DNA of 64,000 nt. Source: Paenibacillus timonensis. Its GTDB lineage: Bacteria > Bacillota > Bacilli > Paenibacillales > Paenibacillaceae. The notes under the pieces were generated by a model that was not told where the DNA came from, ran no database searches, and saw nothing but the letters and a program-made list of their open reading frames with translations. Location of the stretch: assembly GCF_009725205.1 (NCBI RefSeq), contig NZ_WNZY01000008.1, positions 62,001 to 126,000 on the forward strand, in the 5' to 3' direction. A program made the position numbers and the translations under genes. Below, one piece after another: positions 25,828 to 35,769 of the stretch (position 1 is the stretch's first letter; every line of letters starts with the position of its first letter).

Positions 25828-27051
25828 CTACACAAACATTTTTTCGAGCATAGCTTTTTTTATATTTTTCAATTTTTCTAGCTTACGCCGATGAAGGGTA
25901 ATAAGGTTGTCAAGGTACGTCAAATACTCACCAACTTTTTGTTGCTCTTTCAAACTTGGGTATGGTATTGGCATCTCAATAAACACAGAGTCCTTAATTG
26001 AAAATCTGTCAGACCTTGCACCTGAATCGCCATTCAACTTCATAAACGAATGCCAATATCTGCTCTTAAAATACTGTTCGAGAAAGCCGTTATCAATGTC
26101 GTGAGTTCTGAAAATAGTATAAAGTGGCGACATCACACCGCTTTTGCTCAATTTATTTCGGTTAATTGGTCCAACTGGAGCAAATGTTGAAATTCTTGGA
26201 TTGTAAACAAAATCCTCATTTCTCACCACATAATATCCATGCAAGTTCGCAACATTTGAAACATCATGGTCAAAAAAATCGCGCTGGCTAATAATTCCGA
26301 ACTCTGCAGAGTTCGTAAAGGTTTCTGTAAGGTTGAGATTCACATTTTTTTCTACGACCTTGTACGAAATTTCTTTCAACTTACGCTGTTCCCAAGCGTT
26401 AGTGAATCCGTCAAAGCGAATTTCCGGAACATTCGATCCATCCTTCGGGAACATTTTTTCTAGCATGGATTTTTTTGTAATCACCAACTTGTCATACTTG
26501 TGCTGTTGAAGGGTGATTAGGTTGTCGATGTGAGCGAAAATGGCTGCAATTCTTTCTTGCTCAGGCACAGAAGGTATGTGACACAAAACGTTAATAAACG
26601 AGTCCCAGTAAAGCCTTTTCCTGAAATCGGTGACTCCATAAGAGAGATTGTTTATTTGAATAATCGTTTCATCTCGGCGTAAACAATAATCCATAAACAG
26701 AGGGTAAAGTTCCGCACCGGGAATAGCAGTAATGTATGCAGGACTCACCATTCCTTCTGATTTTACGACTCCGATTGCCCCTTGCCACGCACGCATCATG
26801 TTAAGAACGAGATCACCGAAATAAACATGTTTATATAGAGACTTATCTTCGCTTCTACGCACTTTTTTCCCTAAAGTATCACTGTCTAATTCTTCATTTG
26901 AAACACCATGACGGATGGAAACGGAAAGGATCTGTAACGAATCGTCTCCTCGTTCGTTACGTTCCGTGTATATTTCTCCCAACTTCCGCTGTTCCCAGGC
27001 ACCGATAAATCCACTGAAACGAATATCTGGTTTTTCATCTTTTCCGGCCAT
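25828..27051 (-). CDS. hsdS: Type I restriction specificity subunit HsdS
   Basis: Two target-recognition domains, each opened by the same phrase (FSGFIGAWEQRKLGE and FDGFTNAWEQRKLKE) and closed by a conserved helix (LITLQQHKYDKL, LITLHRRKLEKL), show a standard bipartite HsdS. Each half reads one part of the split recognition sequence. I chose the ATG at 27051; a GTG at 27063 lies within the ribosome site. It is translationally coupled to hsdM. TRD sequences cannot be turned into a recognition site by eye. Confidence 0.92.
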   Translation of the reverse strand: MAGKDEKPDIRFSGFIGAWEQRKLGEIYTERNERGDDSLQILSVSIRHGVSNEELDSDTLGKKVRRSEDKSLYKHVYFGDLVLNMMRAWQGAIGVVKSEGMVSPAYITAIPGAELYPLFMDYCLRRDETIIQINNLSYGVTDFRKRLYWDSFINVLCHIPSVPEQERIAAIFAHIDNLITLQQHKYDKLVITKKSMLEKMFPKDGSNVPEIRFDGFTNAWEQRKLKEISYKVVEKNVNLNLTETFTNSAEFGIISQRDFFDHDVSNVANLHGYYVVRNEDFVYNPRISTFAPVGPINRNKLSKSGVMSPLYTIFRTHDIDNGFLEQYFKSRYWHSFMKLNGDSGARSDRFSIKDSVFIEMPIPYPSLKEQQKVGEYLTYLDNLITLHRRKLEKLKNIKKAMLEKMFV

Positions 27052-27055
27052 AATA

Positions 27056-29803
27056 TTATTCACCCTTCAGTAGCTTTTGGAGCTCGCTGAGACCTTTCAT
27101 ATCATACTCGTTGCCTACGAGTTCATCAATGAGTACCGAGAGAGTAGACTCCGTTTCCTGTATCTCCGTTTCAACTGAAGAGTATGTAACAGCGTATTTT
27201 TCAGAAAGAGCTTTGACGTTGTCTACCAGAACAGAAATTACTGCATGGGGAAGCTGCTTAATACTCTCCGTAAGCGGAACAATCCATTTTTGTTCAAGCA
27301 ATTCCAGCGCTTGTTCGTCGGACAGCGATTCAATGGCTTCCTTGGTTTTCATATGCAAGGCTGCGGCAGCCGCTTTTACCTGTACTTTTAATTCCTTTTC
27401 TTCGGCCATCAGCCTATTTACTTTTATAATTTTTGCTTCAAAGGATTCTTCCGGGAATTCAAAAGCAGATTGAAGCTCTGCTAAATAAGCATTTACTGTT
27501 TTTTTAGCATAGGTGCCATCGTGGCTTACTTCCATATTGGACCATACGACTTCGTCGTGTGCGCTGATAAAGGCAAGTTTGTCGGCTTTCCTGGAAAGCT
27601 TGGCATAAGCGTTAAGAGCCTTAATTTCCTGGGTATCGACGTCTGCATAAATTTCTTTAATTTTTTCGCTAACTTCTTTAGCGACGAACGCATCACTGTT
27701 CTCGGTTGTCACGCTTGAATCCTTTTCTTCTTCGGAAAGTGAGTCGAGTATTTCATCATATTCAGAGGAGATTTCGGCAAGGCGACCCTCTTTTTGCATA
27801 ACAGCTTCATATTCATCCGAAAGAATTGTCCGCTGCACAAGTTCAAACGGAATAACATGACCGATCCAACCATCCTGTACTTCTTCCTCTTTGCCGTCTT
27901 TCTTCTTGATGACCATGTTGGGATCAACCTTCTTAACGGCATTGAAGCCCTCTGTCTGAATAACTTCAAGATCAACGGATGTTTTTGCCCACTCATCAGC
28001 AAGAAATTGATAGGCTTCGTATTTGTTAATAAGCGGAATGGAGGCAAGTCGGGCAAAAATTTCTGCACTCAATACAGCCTCTTCCTTTGAAATATTCAGG
28101 CTCGCCATATTGGTTATAAGCTCGTTTTTCATGAAACATTCGATGTCTCCAAAGGCATCCATGAAATTGGAAATAAAAGCTTTTACAGCGGGATGCTCGT
28201 TGACAGTCTGTTCAATATTACCAACTGTCAATTCAGCGTAAGGACCAGCACCATGTGCAAACAATGCCTCCTTTAATCCCGGAAGAGCATTCCAGTACAC
28301 GTCGAGTTTAGCAGTTTCGCTTATGGGAATGCCACCGAACATTGAGGCATAGAGATCCCATTTCTCTGCGCCTTCTGAGGAATCGACATATCTCGGAATA
28401 TTCAAGTTGTATTCATTCCGACGAATTTCCTCACGGCTGACTTTTCTTGCGAATTTATCAAGATCGGCTCTAGTCGTTACTGTATCAACTATCTTTTTAA
28501 TATCAGACGCTCTGAGCTTATTGTTCTTGCCAGCTTTCATAAAGCCTTTGGATGCATCAACAAACAGAACATCGGTATTCTCACGCTTTTGCTTCAACAC
28601 CATGATGATCGTCTGAATACCCGTGCCAAAGAAAATATTGGCGGGGAGTCCGATGATAGCATCAATATGATTGCCTTCAATCAGATTTCTGCGAATCCCG
28701 CCCTCTTCACCGCCGCGGAATAGAACACCATGCGGGAGAATGATCGTCATGATGCCATCCGGCTTAAGATGGAACAAGTCGTGAAGCAGGAAAGCATAAT
28801 CGGCTTTTGATTTCGGAGCGAGGCCAAAACGTGCGTAGCGAGGGTCTGTTTCCTTATTGCTCGGGTCCCAATGCTGAGAGTATGGAGGATTGGAAACAAC
28901 TGCATCCACATAAAGTGGATTGTACGTTTCAATCGGGTTGGCTTCATCAAAGTATGGCCAATCATCCTCCAAAGTGTCACCATTGCGGGTTACAATATTA
29001 TCCGGAAGAATGCCGCGCATTACTAAATTCATACGAGTCAGATTGTATGTATTCTGCTTTAATTCCTGTGCAAAATATTTGATGTTGTCTTCATCATCAA
29101 TATACTTGGCAACAGAACGACCGATATTGATCAAAAGAGAGCCCGAACCGCTCGTTGGGTCGTAAATATTGATTTCCGTCCTGTCCTTCAAATGACCTGC
29201 AACAATTTCGGACATAAGAAGGGATACTTCATGCGGCGTGTAAAACTCACCTGCCTTTTTTCCGGCATTGGCTGCAAACATGCTAATCAGATATTCATAA
29301 ATGAAGCCAAGGACATCATAGTCCTGTTTTCCATTCATTGGAATATCTTTAATCATATGAATCAGATCGCTGATCGCTTTGGTTCGAGAAGCGGAGCTGT
29401 CACCGAGTTTGCTCAAACCAACCTGCAAGGTATTGAATATACCCTCGAATACCATCTTGTAAGAGGGATTAATGAGACGGTTAAAGGCAGACAAGGCATC
29501 CGTGACATTAGACACATCGAAATCTTTGCCCATTTTGAGCCAAGTTGAGAACAAGTTTTTGTAGGCAATAAAATATCCGACACGTTCACGAATATACTTT
29601 ACTGTCTCGGTATCGTCTTCAACAAGCATCTCGATGTCTTCTTGAGGAAAGCCTTCCTCTTTCAGAAACTTTAACTCCCTGTCCGAAAGATACTTATAAA
29701 ATATGAAGCCTAAAATGTAATCTTTATATTCGTTTGCCTCGATTTTTGAGCGCATTTTATTAGCGGATTCCCATATTTTCGTGGCGAGTTGTTGCTTATT
29801 CAT
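27056..29803 (-). CDS. hsdM: Type I DNA adenine methyltransferase HsdM, long form
   Basis: N6-adenine methylase subunit: the N-terminal HsdM helical domain (QQLATKIWESANKMRSKIE), SAM motif DPTSGSGSLL near residue 210, catalytic NPPY (VVSNPPYSQHW) near residue 300. At about 915 residues it is longer than the usual 500-550. The extra C-terminal 380 residues are largely helical and Glu/Lys-rich, probably a coiled-coil arm that contacts HsdS or DNA. I chose Met 29803 (the family N-terminus MNKQQLATK) over an upstream ATG lacking a ribosome site. First gene of hsdM-hsdS-hsdR. Confidence 0.92.
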   Translation of the reverse strand: MNKQQLATKIWESANKMRSKIEANEYKDYILGFIFYKYLSDRELKFLKEEGFPQEDIEMLVEDDTETVKYIRERVGYFIAYKNLFSTWLKMGKDFDVSNVTDALSAFNRLINPSYKMVFEGIFNTLQVGLSKLGDSSASRTKAISDLIHMIKDIPMNGKQDYDVLGFIYEYLISMFAANAGKKAGEFYTPHEVSLLMSEIVAGHLKDRTEINIYDPTSGSGSLLINIGRSVAKYIDDEDNIKYFAQELKQNTYNLTRMNLVMRGILPDNIVTRNGDTLEDDWPYFDEANPIETYNPLYVDAVVSNPPYSQHWDPSNKETDPRYARFGLAPKSKADYAFLLHDLFHLKPDGIMTIILPHGVLFRGGEEGGIRRNLIEGNHIDAIIGLPANIFFGTGIQTIIMVLKQKRENTDVLFVDASKGFMKAGKNNKLRASDIKKIVDTVTTRADLDKFARKVSREEIRRNEYNLNIPRYVDSSEGAEKWDLYASMFGGIPISETAKLDVYWNALPGLKEALFAHGAGPYAELTVGNIEQTVNEHPAVKAFISNFMDAFGDIECFMKNELITNMASLNISKEEAVLSAEIFARLASIPLINKYEAYQFLADEWAKTSVDLEVIQTEGFNAVKKVDPNMVIKKKDGKEEEVQDGWIGHVIPFELVQRTILSDEYEAVMQKEGRLAEISSEYDEILDSLSEEEKDSSVTTENSDAFVAKEVSEKIKEIYADVDTQEIKALNAYAKLSRKADKLAFISAHDEVVWSNMEVSHDGTYAKKTVNAYLAELQSAFEFPEESFEAKIIKVNRLMAEEKELKVQVKAAAAALHMKTKEAIESLSDEQALELLEQKWIVPLTESIKQLPHAVISVLVDNVKALSEKYAVTYSSVETEIQETESTLSVLIDELVGNEYDMKGLSELQKLLKGE

Positions 29804-29827
29804 AAGTTCTGTGTATCCTCTCTGCAT

Positions 29828-30259
29828 ATTTCTATGTATTTTTTAAAATCAAATGTTGATTTCTCTTATTACTCAAGCTTACTGTGGGAGGTGCTTGACG
29901 CTTATTCCCTAAGCACGAAATCATTCTTGAGGTTAGTGAGGCACTAGGGGCGAGGTCTGCTACTGCTCTAAGACCAAACGTAGCCACTAAACCAATGAAT
30001 TTCTCTTACATGTAACAGTAGACACAAAAAAGAGGGTCTACACATCCACGCCAACCGGCCAGTGATCTTTCGGAGAAAAACCCTCAAACTCAAACGTACC
30101 ACATCGAAGAGCACTTTCCTAGATGCCTCTAATTGACAATTCCACAAGGATTCACGGTATTTCTAAGGATCAAACTTGTTCGAAAACTACAGCAAAAAGC
30201 TCTACCAGTAAAATCAATATACATCATAAACCTCCGAGGAGTTTTCAGACCTCAGAGGT
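29828..30259. other. Intergenic stretch with a gene remnant and two hairpins
   Basis: This 430-base region divides the restriction operon from the XRE-ImmA gene. At 30038-30118 on the minus strand a 26-codon open end encodes GTFEFEGFSPKDHWPVGVDV and stops; it looks like the C-terminus of a lost protein. A minus-strand hairpin with arms GAGGGT/ACCCTC followed by six T overlaps it. The hsdM promoter must also be here. Confidence 0.45.
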
Positions 30260-30264
30260 TTATG
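30225..30264 (-). terminator. Hairpin at the end of the XRE-ImmA gene
   Basis: CATAAACCTC (30225-30234) and GAGGTTTATG (30255-30264) are a perfect 10-bp dyad spanning the stop codon. The minus-strand sequence after it is A/T-rich but lacks a pure T run. Confidence 0.65.
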
Positions 30265-31408
30265 AGCCTTTCTTATTGCTAACAATCAGTCTAAGCGTAG
30301 GCTCAATCTCCTTAAGTTTAAGTGAACCTTTATCCATGGTACAAAGCATTTCAATAAACTCTCCTGGTACGCCACTCTCATTGATTATTTGAAGTTCATT
30401 TTTAAAATTATCATGGAGTAACATCTTTATGCCTTTATTCAACAGAATAGGCTTAGGAACCGGAATTACATCATCTAGGGGTTCTTTTGACCTCATTTTG
30501 TGAATGGACATTTGCTTCATTAATGAAGTATACCTGCTCTGATCAATTATCCCTAATTCTTGAGCTCGATATAACATAGCCGCGATTGATACTTTCCAAT
30601 ATTTTTTCAACTCTATAAAATGAATTAACTTTGTAGAAGTAACTGTCTTTGCAAATGCCTCTGCAGGTAATAGAAAAGCTGATGCAAAGCGATTCGCCTG
30701 ATGCTCAATAATCTTGAATTCCTCTCTTGAAAGTATATCCTGGTTGTGAATATGGTTGTGCATCAAGCGATGACCAATTTCATGAGCTGCATCAAATTGT
30801 CTTCTTGCAGCGGATTCCTTATCATTTCCTAAGAAAATATAAGGACGTCCCTTTCTGGATTGACAGAACGCATCTACCTTCAAGCTCTCCATATCAATTG
30901 AAAAAACAGCAATTCCGTTTCGTTCCATAAGATTAACTATATTATTGATAGGATTTTCTCCAAGTCCCCAAAACTGTCTGACATTCTCCGCAAGTAACTC
31001 TATTGAATCATCATCCCAATCAGTTTGATCAAATAAAGATAAATCAGGTAAGTTTAATTCAGGAAATTCAATGTACTTTTGCAGATAATCATAAATATAT
31101 CCAGCAAGCCTTGATTTATTATATTGAATCTCTTTGTTTTTTTTCGTTGCTGCTGCGGATGCTCTAAAAAAAGTATTACCTATGATATGTTCTTCATAGG
31201 TTTTATAGAAAAAACTCTTGGGAAAATCCAACTCCCGAATAATCCCCATCATTGTACTGGATTTAGGCTCATTTTCTCCCAACTCATACTGAGAAATAGC
31301 TTGTTTAGAAAGGCCTACTCTAATCGCGAGTTCACCGATACTTAGTCCTCTTACTAAACGTGCCTCTTTGAGTCTAGCTGGAATAATTTTCTGCTCTTCA
31401 TTAATCAT
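30260..31408 (-). CDS. XRE-ImmA/IrrE metallopeptidase regulator
   Basis: The 382-residue protein has an N-terminal Cro/C1-type helix-turn-helix (GLSIGELAIRVGLSKQAISQYE) and a zinc protease domain of the M78 ImmA/IrrE family with AAHEIGHRLMHNH (HExxH) near residue 205. ImmA-type proteases cleave partner repressors or act as antitoxins fused to a DNA-binding domain. It follows an unknown gene by 15 bases in the same operon. Such XRE-ImmA two-gene sets occur as stress or phage-responsive toxin-antitoxin-like modules. Confidence 0.88.
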   Translation of the reverse strand: MINEEQKIIPARLKEARLVRGLSIGELAIRVGLSKQAISQYELGENEPKSSTMMGIIRELDFPKSFFYKTYEEHIIGNTFFRASAAATKKNKEIQYNKSRLAGYIYDYLQKYIEFPELNLPDLSLFDQTDWDDDSIELLAENVRQFWGLGENPINNIVNLMERNGIAVFSIDMESLKVDAFCQSRKGRPYIFLGNDKESAARRQFDAAHEIGHRLMHNHIHNQDILSREEFKIIEHQANRFASAFLLPAEAFAKTVTSTKLIHFIELKKYWKVSIAAMLYRAQELGIIDQSRYTSLMKQMSIHKMRSKEPLDDVIPVPKPILLNKGIKMLLHDNFKNELQIINESGVPGEFIEMLCTMDKGSLKLKEIEPTLRLIVSNKKGS

Positions 31409-31423
31409 ATAACTTTCCTACTT

Positions 31424-32128
31424 TCATACTGACGGATCAAATTTCAACTTTAGAGGTATATCCTCATCAGTTTGATGTGCTGTCTCTTTGAACGGTATTT
31501 TGATATCGTCACTGTCCTCATACACATTAATAGGCTTAACATTGTCTAAACTATTGCTAAGTACCATACTTGTAGTATCCTCCAAAAATATCCAGTCCGT
31601 ATGATCAGGCAGTAAAGCGCCCTCTCTGATTGAACCATCATGAGGGTCATAAACAACAATTAGACCAAAAGGATAATTCTCCGTACCTAATGGGTGCATT
31701 GCCTGCTGGTATTGAATATCTATATCCGGAGAGTCCTCAGGTAATCCTTCTTCAATTAATCTGGGGATATTTGAAACAGAAAAATTTATTCTGTATGTAC
31801 TGGCACTGTCAAACATATCTTTCTTAGTGGATAATGGTAAGACAAGAACAGATATATTTCTCAGCTTTTCTCTTAAAACGATATAAGGATGGAAGCCCGA
31901 TTTCTTCTTTTCAATCTCAATTTGTAAATGCGGATACTTCTTAATCGAATTAATTACTTCTGTGTTAACAAGGTCATAACGATTTTTGGGATTCGATGTA
32001 TCTGTTTCGATATCTGAAAATAGCTCTAGGTATAGCTGATGTCTCTTAAATCCTGATCTAATTCCTTCACATATAACTGTTCTCTGCTCCAAGAGAAGCA
32101 TACATTTTTGATAAATATCTATACTCAT
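31424..32128 (-). CDS. Unknown partner of the XRE-ImmA protein
   Basis: The 234-residue product has no recognised motif. It is soluble, with a possible alpha/beta N-terminal half (HPYIVLREKLRNISVLVLPL) and a segment YPFGLIVVYDPHDG. It is first in the operon and 15 bases from the XRE-ImmA gene, so the two are likely to act together, for instance as toxin and antitoxin. That is inference from order alone. Confidence 0.6.
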   Translation of the reverse strand: MSIDIYQKCMLLLEQRTVICEGIRSGFKRHQLYLELFSDIETDTSNPKNRYDLVNTEVINSIKKYPHLQIEIEKKKSGFHPYIVLREKLRNISVLVLPLSTKKDMFDSASTYRINFSVSNIPRLIEEGLPEDSPDIDIQYQQAMHPLGTENYPFGLIVVYDPHDGSIREGALLPDHTDWIFLEDTTSMVLSNSLDNVKPINVYEDSDDIKIPFKETAHQTDEDIPLKLKFDPSV

Positions 32129-32421
32129 AAATTGTCACCCCTCGTTAATGTCCTCACAATAAAGATATACCAAAACATAGTTTTTGTCTAGTTTCGTTTA
32201 TATCTATTCTAAAATCGTAAAGTTTAAAATCATATTTAAGTAGATCGTCAACTAAACATTATCCGCCCTCACTTAATCGGAGCGCGAGAAATCGAGCGGC
32301 TTAATCAATAGCCTCTCTCCATTTTTAGTTGGTCGGACGGCTTCTACCACGAACGCGGCGTACCGCAGCGAAAAGAAGGCATCGCCCGTTGCCTACCGCC
32401 AAGTGAGCAAGGAGGTCAGCC
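32129..32421. other. Boundary region between the defence island and the ICE
   Basis: Contains the promoter of the unknown/ImmA operon on the left. On the right, the plus strand reads as a gene tail (RTASTTNAAYRSEKKA, then PVAYRQVSKEVSHV) that ends inside the start of the next gene. This looks like the truncated 3' end of a gene of the conjugative element. No clear attachment repeat was found. Confidence 0.4.
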
Positions 32422-32730
32422 ATGTTTGAAACATTCTACATCCTCAGTGGTGCGCCGTTCTCCCTGGACATGATCTACGAATCGATCATCCTGGAGAGAC
32501 GCTCGACGGATTGGCCCAGTCCCTTTTTCCAACTATTTGCTGCTAATGAAGAAAGCCGGGCTGTTCGAATCCCGGGTTACAGACAATGGAAGTACTACAG
32601 TAGAAACGAAGAAATGCTTATGCAGCTAGGCAATTTTATCAAGCATGAAATGTATGGCATAATGGAATTGTCTAAGCTTGTACATGAACAAAGAGATATT
32701 AAAGGAGTACTATTAGAAGGGCAATGCTAG
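32422..32730 (+). CDS. Hypothetical protein at the ICE edge
   Basis: A 102-residue product beginning MFETFYILSGAPFSLDMIYE, with no recognised family. The ATG has an AAGGAGG site that overlaps the tail of a truncated upstream frame, as in an operon. It faces the C40 peptidase gene convergently. Its last third may be non-native sequence added by rearrangement. Confidence 0.5.
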   Translation: MFETFYILSGAPFSLDMIYESIILERRSTDWPSPFFQLFAANEESRAVRIPGYRQWKYYSRNEEMLMQLGNFIKHEMYGIMELSKLVHEQRDIKGVLLEGQC

Positions 32731-32795
32731 AAAGCCCTGAATAAGTGACTTCCGAGCATTCCGAGAGTACATCTTAGAATCATGATATATTCGCT

Positions 32796-34796
32796 TCATT
32801 TTACCCCAGGTCTTCCAAACAACACTTGCTTGTTCGAATCGAACAGTTTGCGGTACACCACTTGTCCCCGACTTGAGGAAGCATCCACCACTTTGCCATT
32901 CCCCGCATAAATTCCAACGTGGGTTATATCCATAAATCTACCATTGCGCTCGTAGCTCCAAAATACAAGGTCACCAGGGACCAAATCTGTCGCGCTTACT
33001 GTCATGCCATTCTCTACGCAAAATTTTGCTTGTTCTGCTGCGGTTCTTGGCAGGTTAATGCTTAGCTGTCGATAAACCCACTGAACGAGATAGCTACAAT
33101 CTGTAAAGTCATCCTGTCCGGCCTTCGGTTGACTGTACGGATCACCTAAACGAGTTAGCGCCAATTTGACGACTTCGCTGCCTATTTCTCCCTCGGGCAA
33201 ATGCTGCCCAATATCCGCAAGCTGCCCCGGCGTCAAGCCAATATCCGTTTCTTTACCCAGCATCGCAAACATGAGTGGCCGAAACTCTCCAGACATCATT
33301 TCCTTCATGATGTCCATCTGTTCATTTGTAAAGTGATAAGATTCAGCCTGTTGCTCCGCAGTTTTGCTGGAAACGGTAATATGCAAAATGTGTTCATAGC
33401 TGGTAGTCGTCTCTTCGCTGGTAGTCCCATCTTCATGCTCTACCGTAACGCTTTCCGTATGTTCGATCGTTTCGATACGGGATTCCAATTGATTCATGTC
33501 CCAAAACACCGATTGGATGATCCCGATCCTTGTTGCATCAAGTGTTGCTACATCCATTCCGTTTTCTGAATCCATGACAGTCTTCACGGCAAAAACGGCT
33601 ATAATATCCATCCAATTATCTATTCGCGTGTTGTCCGCGCTACCGGGGTAATGAAACTCCACCCGGTCTACACGGCCAGCGGACTGCTGTATTTCTGCCA
33701 GTCGGTCGGCATACTCAATGTCCAGCTCTTGAACGATTCGGGAAAGCGGCTTTACATCGGCATCCGTGTTTTCACCGGAAACAAAGATGCTGAACGGAGA
33801 GGAAATGACAGCAGCTAGAGCCATAACAATGCACAGCAATACAATAACGGTGCTACTAATCCCCAAAATCGCGGCTACTCCTTTGACAAACAAAGCAGCT
33901 GCTTTTACTACCATTTTAATGATCTGAAGATTTAATCGTGCGGCAGCTTGTGCCCTATGAATGGAGCGGCGGGCAGTCATCGCCATCTGTGCAGTCCGCT
34001 GCGCTGTCCTGGCGCTATTCATTTTTCCTTCCGCTTGATTATCAGAATGGCTTTTAGCCTGCCCTAGCCGTTGTCCCGTTTTAATAAATGGCGATATTGT
34101 CTTGAACTTCCGTTCTTTACGTTTGATCATATTGCCTGCTTGCTTGGATATTGCGAAGGGGATTCGGGATGACGGTGGCCTGAAATGCCGCTTCCTCAAG
34201 CTTTCGGACGTTAGCGCTTTTGGGCGATTCCCGCGTACATTTGCTGAATGAGATGCCGCGGCGGCAAATGCTCCTTTTTTCCCGGCTGGTTCTTGATGTC
34301 TACCTTCCCGAATTCGGTCAGGAAAGCTAGCTTTGCGAGAAGGATGCAGAAGCCGGGCATTGACCCGGCTTCGAATAAAGCGTTGTTTTTTTGAGCGATG
34401 GTTAGCTGACAAGAGATATCTCCCATCTACCGGCTTTCGGAGATGCAACCTACGGGCAAGTCGCAATTGATGTGTACTCGAAGGCTTAGTAAATATAGCA
34501 GAGGGGTTCTGCATCGATACCGTATCCGCCTCTGACTTTGTCCGCCTTTTTTCAATAAGCCTTATCAATCTTTTGCTAGCAACCATGCTCGTTCCAATTT
34601 GAAAACGTACCGTTTTATCTATGGCCGATGCAGAATGGTGCTGTGCATATTCATTTGGAGATTGTGAGGTCGTCTTGTCATTGTCTTTATGCTGTTTTGT
34701 GCGGGGGCTCGAATGTTTTACACGATCCATCAGGTTTGGCAGTCTGTCCAAACGTTTAATGTCTTTCACAACAGTCCTCGTTTTAATATCCTTCAT
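32796..34796 (-). CDS. ICE C40 (NlpC/P60) peptidoglycan hydrolase
   Basis: The 666-residue conjugation protein has a long basic N-terminus, a membrane helix at about residues 300-345, and a C-terminal NlpC/P60 domain. Catalytic Cys lies in FTDCSYLVQW and His in THVGIYAG. It opens the cell wall for the mating channel, as CwlT/CD1108-like proteins do. In related elements this gene lies close after virB4; here virB4 ends 18.8 kb upstream, so a large insertion separates them. SD GGGAG, 8 bases. Confidence 0.85.
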   Translation of the reverse strand: MKDIKTRTVVKDIKRLDRLPNLMDRVKHSSPRTKQHKDNDKTTSQSPNEYAQHHSASAIDKTVRFQIGTSMVASKRLIRLIEKRRTKSEADTVSMQNPSAIFTKPSSTHQLRLARRLHLRKPVDGRYLLSANHRSKKQRFIRSRVNARLLHPSRKASFPDRIREGRHQEPAGKKGAFAAAASHSANVRGNRPKALTSESLRKRHFRPPSSRIPFAISKQAGNMIKRKERKFKTISPFIKTGQRLGQAKSHSDNQAEGKMNSARTAQRTAQMAMTARRSIHRAQAAARLNLQIIKMVVKAAALFVKGVAAILGISSTVIVLLCIVMALAAVISSPFSIFVSGENTDADVKPLSRIVQELDIEYADRLAEIQQSAGRVDRVEFHYPGSADNTRIDNWMDIIAVFAVKTVMDSENGMDVATLDATRIGIIQSVFWDMNQLESRIETIEHTESVTVEHEDGTTSEETTTSYEHILHITVSSKTAEQQAESYHFTNEQMDIMKEMMSGEFRPLMFAMLGKETDIGLTPGQLADIGQHLPEGEIGSEVVKLALTRLGDPYSQPKAGQDDFTDCSYLVQWVYRQLSINLPRTAAEQAKFCVENGMTVSATDLVPGDLVFWSYERNGRFMDITHVGIYAGNGKVVDASSSRGQVVYRKLFDSNKQVLFGRPGVK

Positions 34797-34824
34797 CTAA
34801 TACACTCCCTTAGCTGGTTGCCAT

Positions 34825-35232
34825 TCAGCGAACTTGTTCGTTCAGCCGCTTGAAAATCTTCTCCTGGCTTCGGCAATAATCCGGATAACGAAGTTGAATC
34901 GCTTCAAAAAAATAGGGAGCGTAGCTGCAATCGAATAATTCGTGGGGAGTAGAGTAGCGTTCCCCACCTTTTTCCGTCCAGCCATTCCATAGATTAAAAG
35001 CAAGCCTGCACAAGCGGATAGAACTACCGGTTTGCCACGAGGCTGCGAGACCTCCGGGCTTAATGCCCCCATTAGAAAAATCAAACAAATCGCGGATATG
35101 ACTCCGAGTTTCGCGGGAAATACCTAATGTGTAGAAAAGTGCCCGATGATAGCCGTCGCTGCATTTCCTTTCATCCAGCATCCGATAGTAGAAACTTTCG
35201 TGTTCAGCATCTCGAAATCGAATCGGATTCAT
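34825..35232 (-). CDS. DUF6075-family protein
   Basis: The 135-residue protein matches the DUF6075 family of Bacillota conjugative elements: FRDAEHESFYYRML at the N-terminus, LFYTLGISRETR, and a central SSIRLCRLAFNLWNG. Function unknown. Start supported by a GGGGCAGG-type site. It stands between the sigma-like gene and the C40 peptidase and probably shares their transcript. Confidence 0.75.
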   Translation of the reverse strand: MNPIRFRDAEHESFYYRMLDERKCSDGYHRALFYTLGISRETRSHIRDLFDFSNGGIKPGGLAASWQTGSSIRLCRLAFNLWNGWTEKGGERYSTPHELFDCSYAPYFFEAIQLRYPDYCRSQEKIFKRLNEQVR

Positions 35233-35259
35233 TGTTACCTGCCCCTCTCATGGAAAATG

Positions 35260-35283
35260 AGCGGCTGGTTATAACCAGCCGCT
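35260..35283. repeat. Perfect hairpin between DUF6075 and sigma-like genes
   Basis: AGCGGCTGGTTATAACCAGC plus four more bases is a perfect palindrome over 24 bases. It has no T run on either strand. A close relative (arms GCGGCTG..C/G..CAGCCGC) follows virB4 at 53561-53588. Confidence 0.6.
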
Positions 35284-35349
35284 TTCTGAACATGGCCTTC
35301 TATAAAACTGTTCATTTTGGCACGAAAACAGGACCCTTCGATGAAAAAA

Positions 35350-35769
35350 TTACATATTTTTGAGAAAGTGTTCCATTTGTCTCAAGCCTCTTTGGATAGA
35401 TTTACGAACAGCCCGTTCATCGACATGCTCGGCTCTGGCAATCGCGACTTTGCTCATGCCTAGAAAAAAGTGAGCATAAATTCGTCTTGCGGATTTCTCC
35501 GGCAACTGGCACAAAGCCTCATAAAGCTGCTGCCGGGAAAGCTTGCGCTCGTAAGCTTCCTCCGATGAAAGTGAAAGAAAGAGAATATCCTGCTCAATAC
35601 CGTCATTCCGATCAAGCGAGTAATAAGCTTGATGGCGATACACGCGTAACCTGTATGCGCTCTCATACAAGTCGAAGCGACGGATTTCTTGCGCAACTTC
35701 TTCATCCACATCAACCCACACATCCGTCTTAAAAAAGGGATACATATCCCGCAAGTTAATCCTTTTCAT
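35350..35769 (-). CDS. Sigma-70-like factor of the conjugative element
   Basis: The 139-residue protein has a weak region-2-like N-terminus and a clear C-terminal sigma region 4-type helix-turn-helix (LSRQQLYEALCQLPEKSARR, then MSKVAIARAEHVDERAVRKSIQRGL). Such short factors are common in Tn916- and Tn1549-like elements, where they regulate transfer or excision. I chose the ATG at 35769 (GGAGGG, 7 bases) over an upstream start. Two minus-strand terminators precede it. Confidence 0.75.
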   Translation of the reverse strand: MKRINLRDMYPFFKTDVWVDVDEEVAQEIRRFDLYESAYRLRVYRHQAYYSLDRNDGIEQDILFLSLSSEEAYERKLSRQQLYEALCQLPEKSARRIYAHFFLGMSKVAIARAEHVDERAVRKSIQRGLRQMEHFLKNM

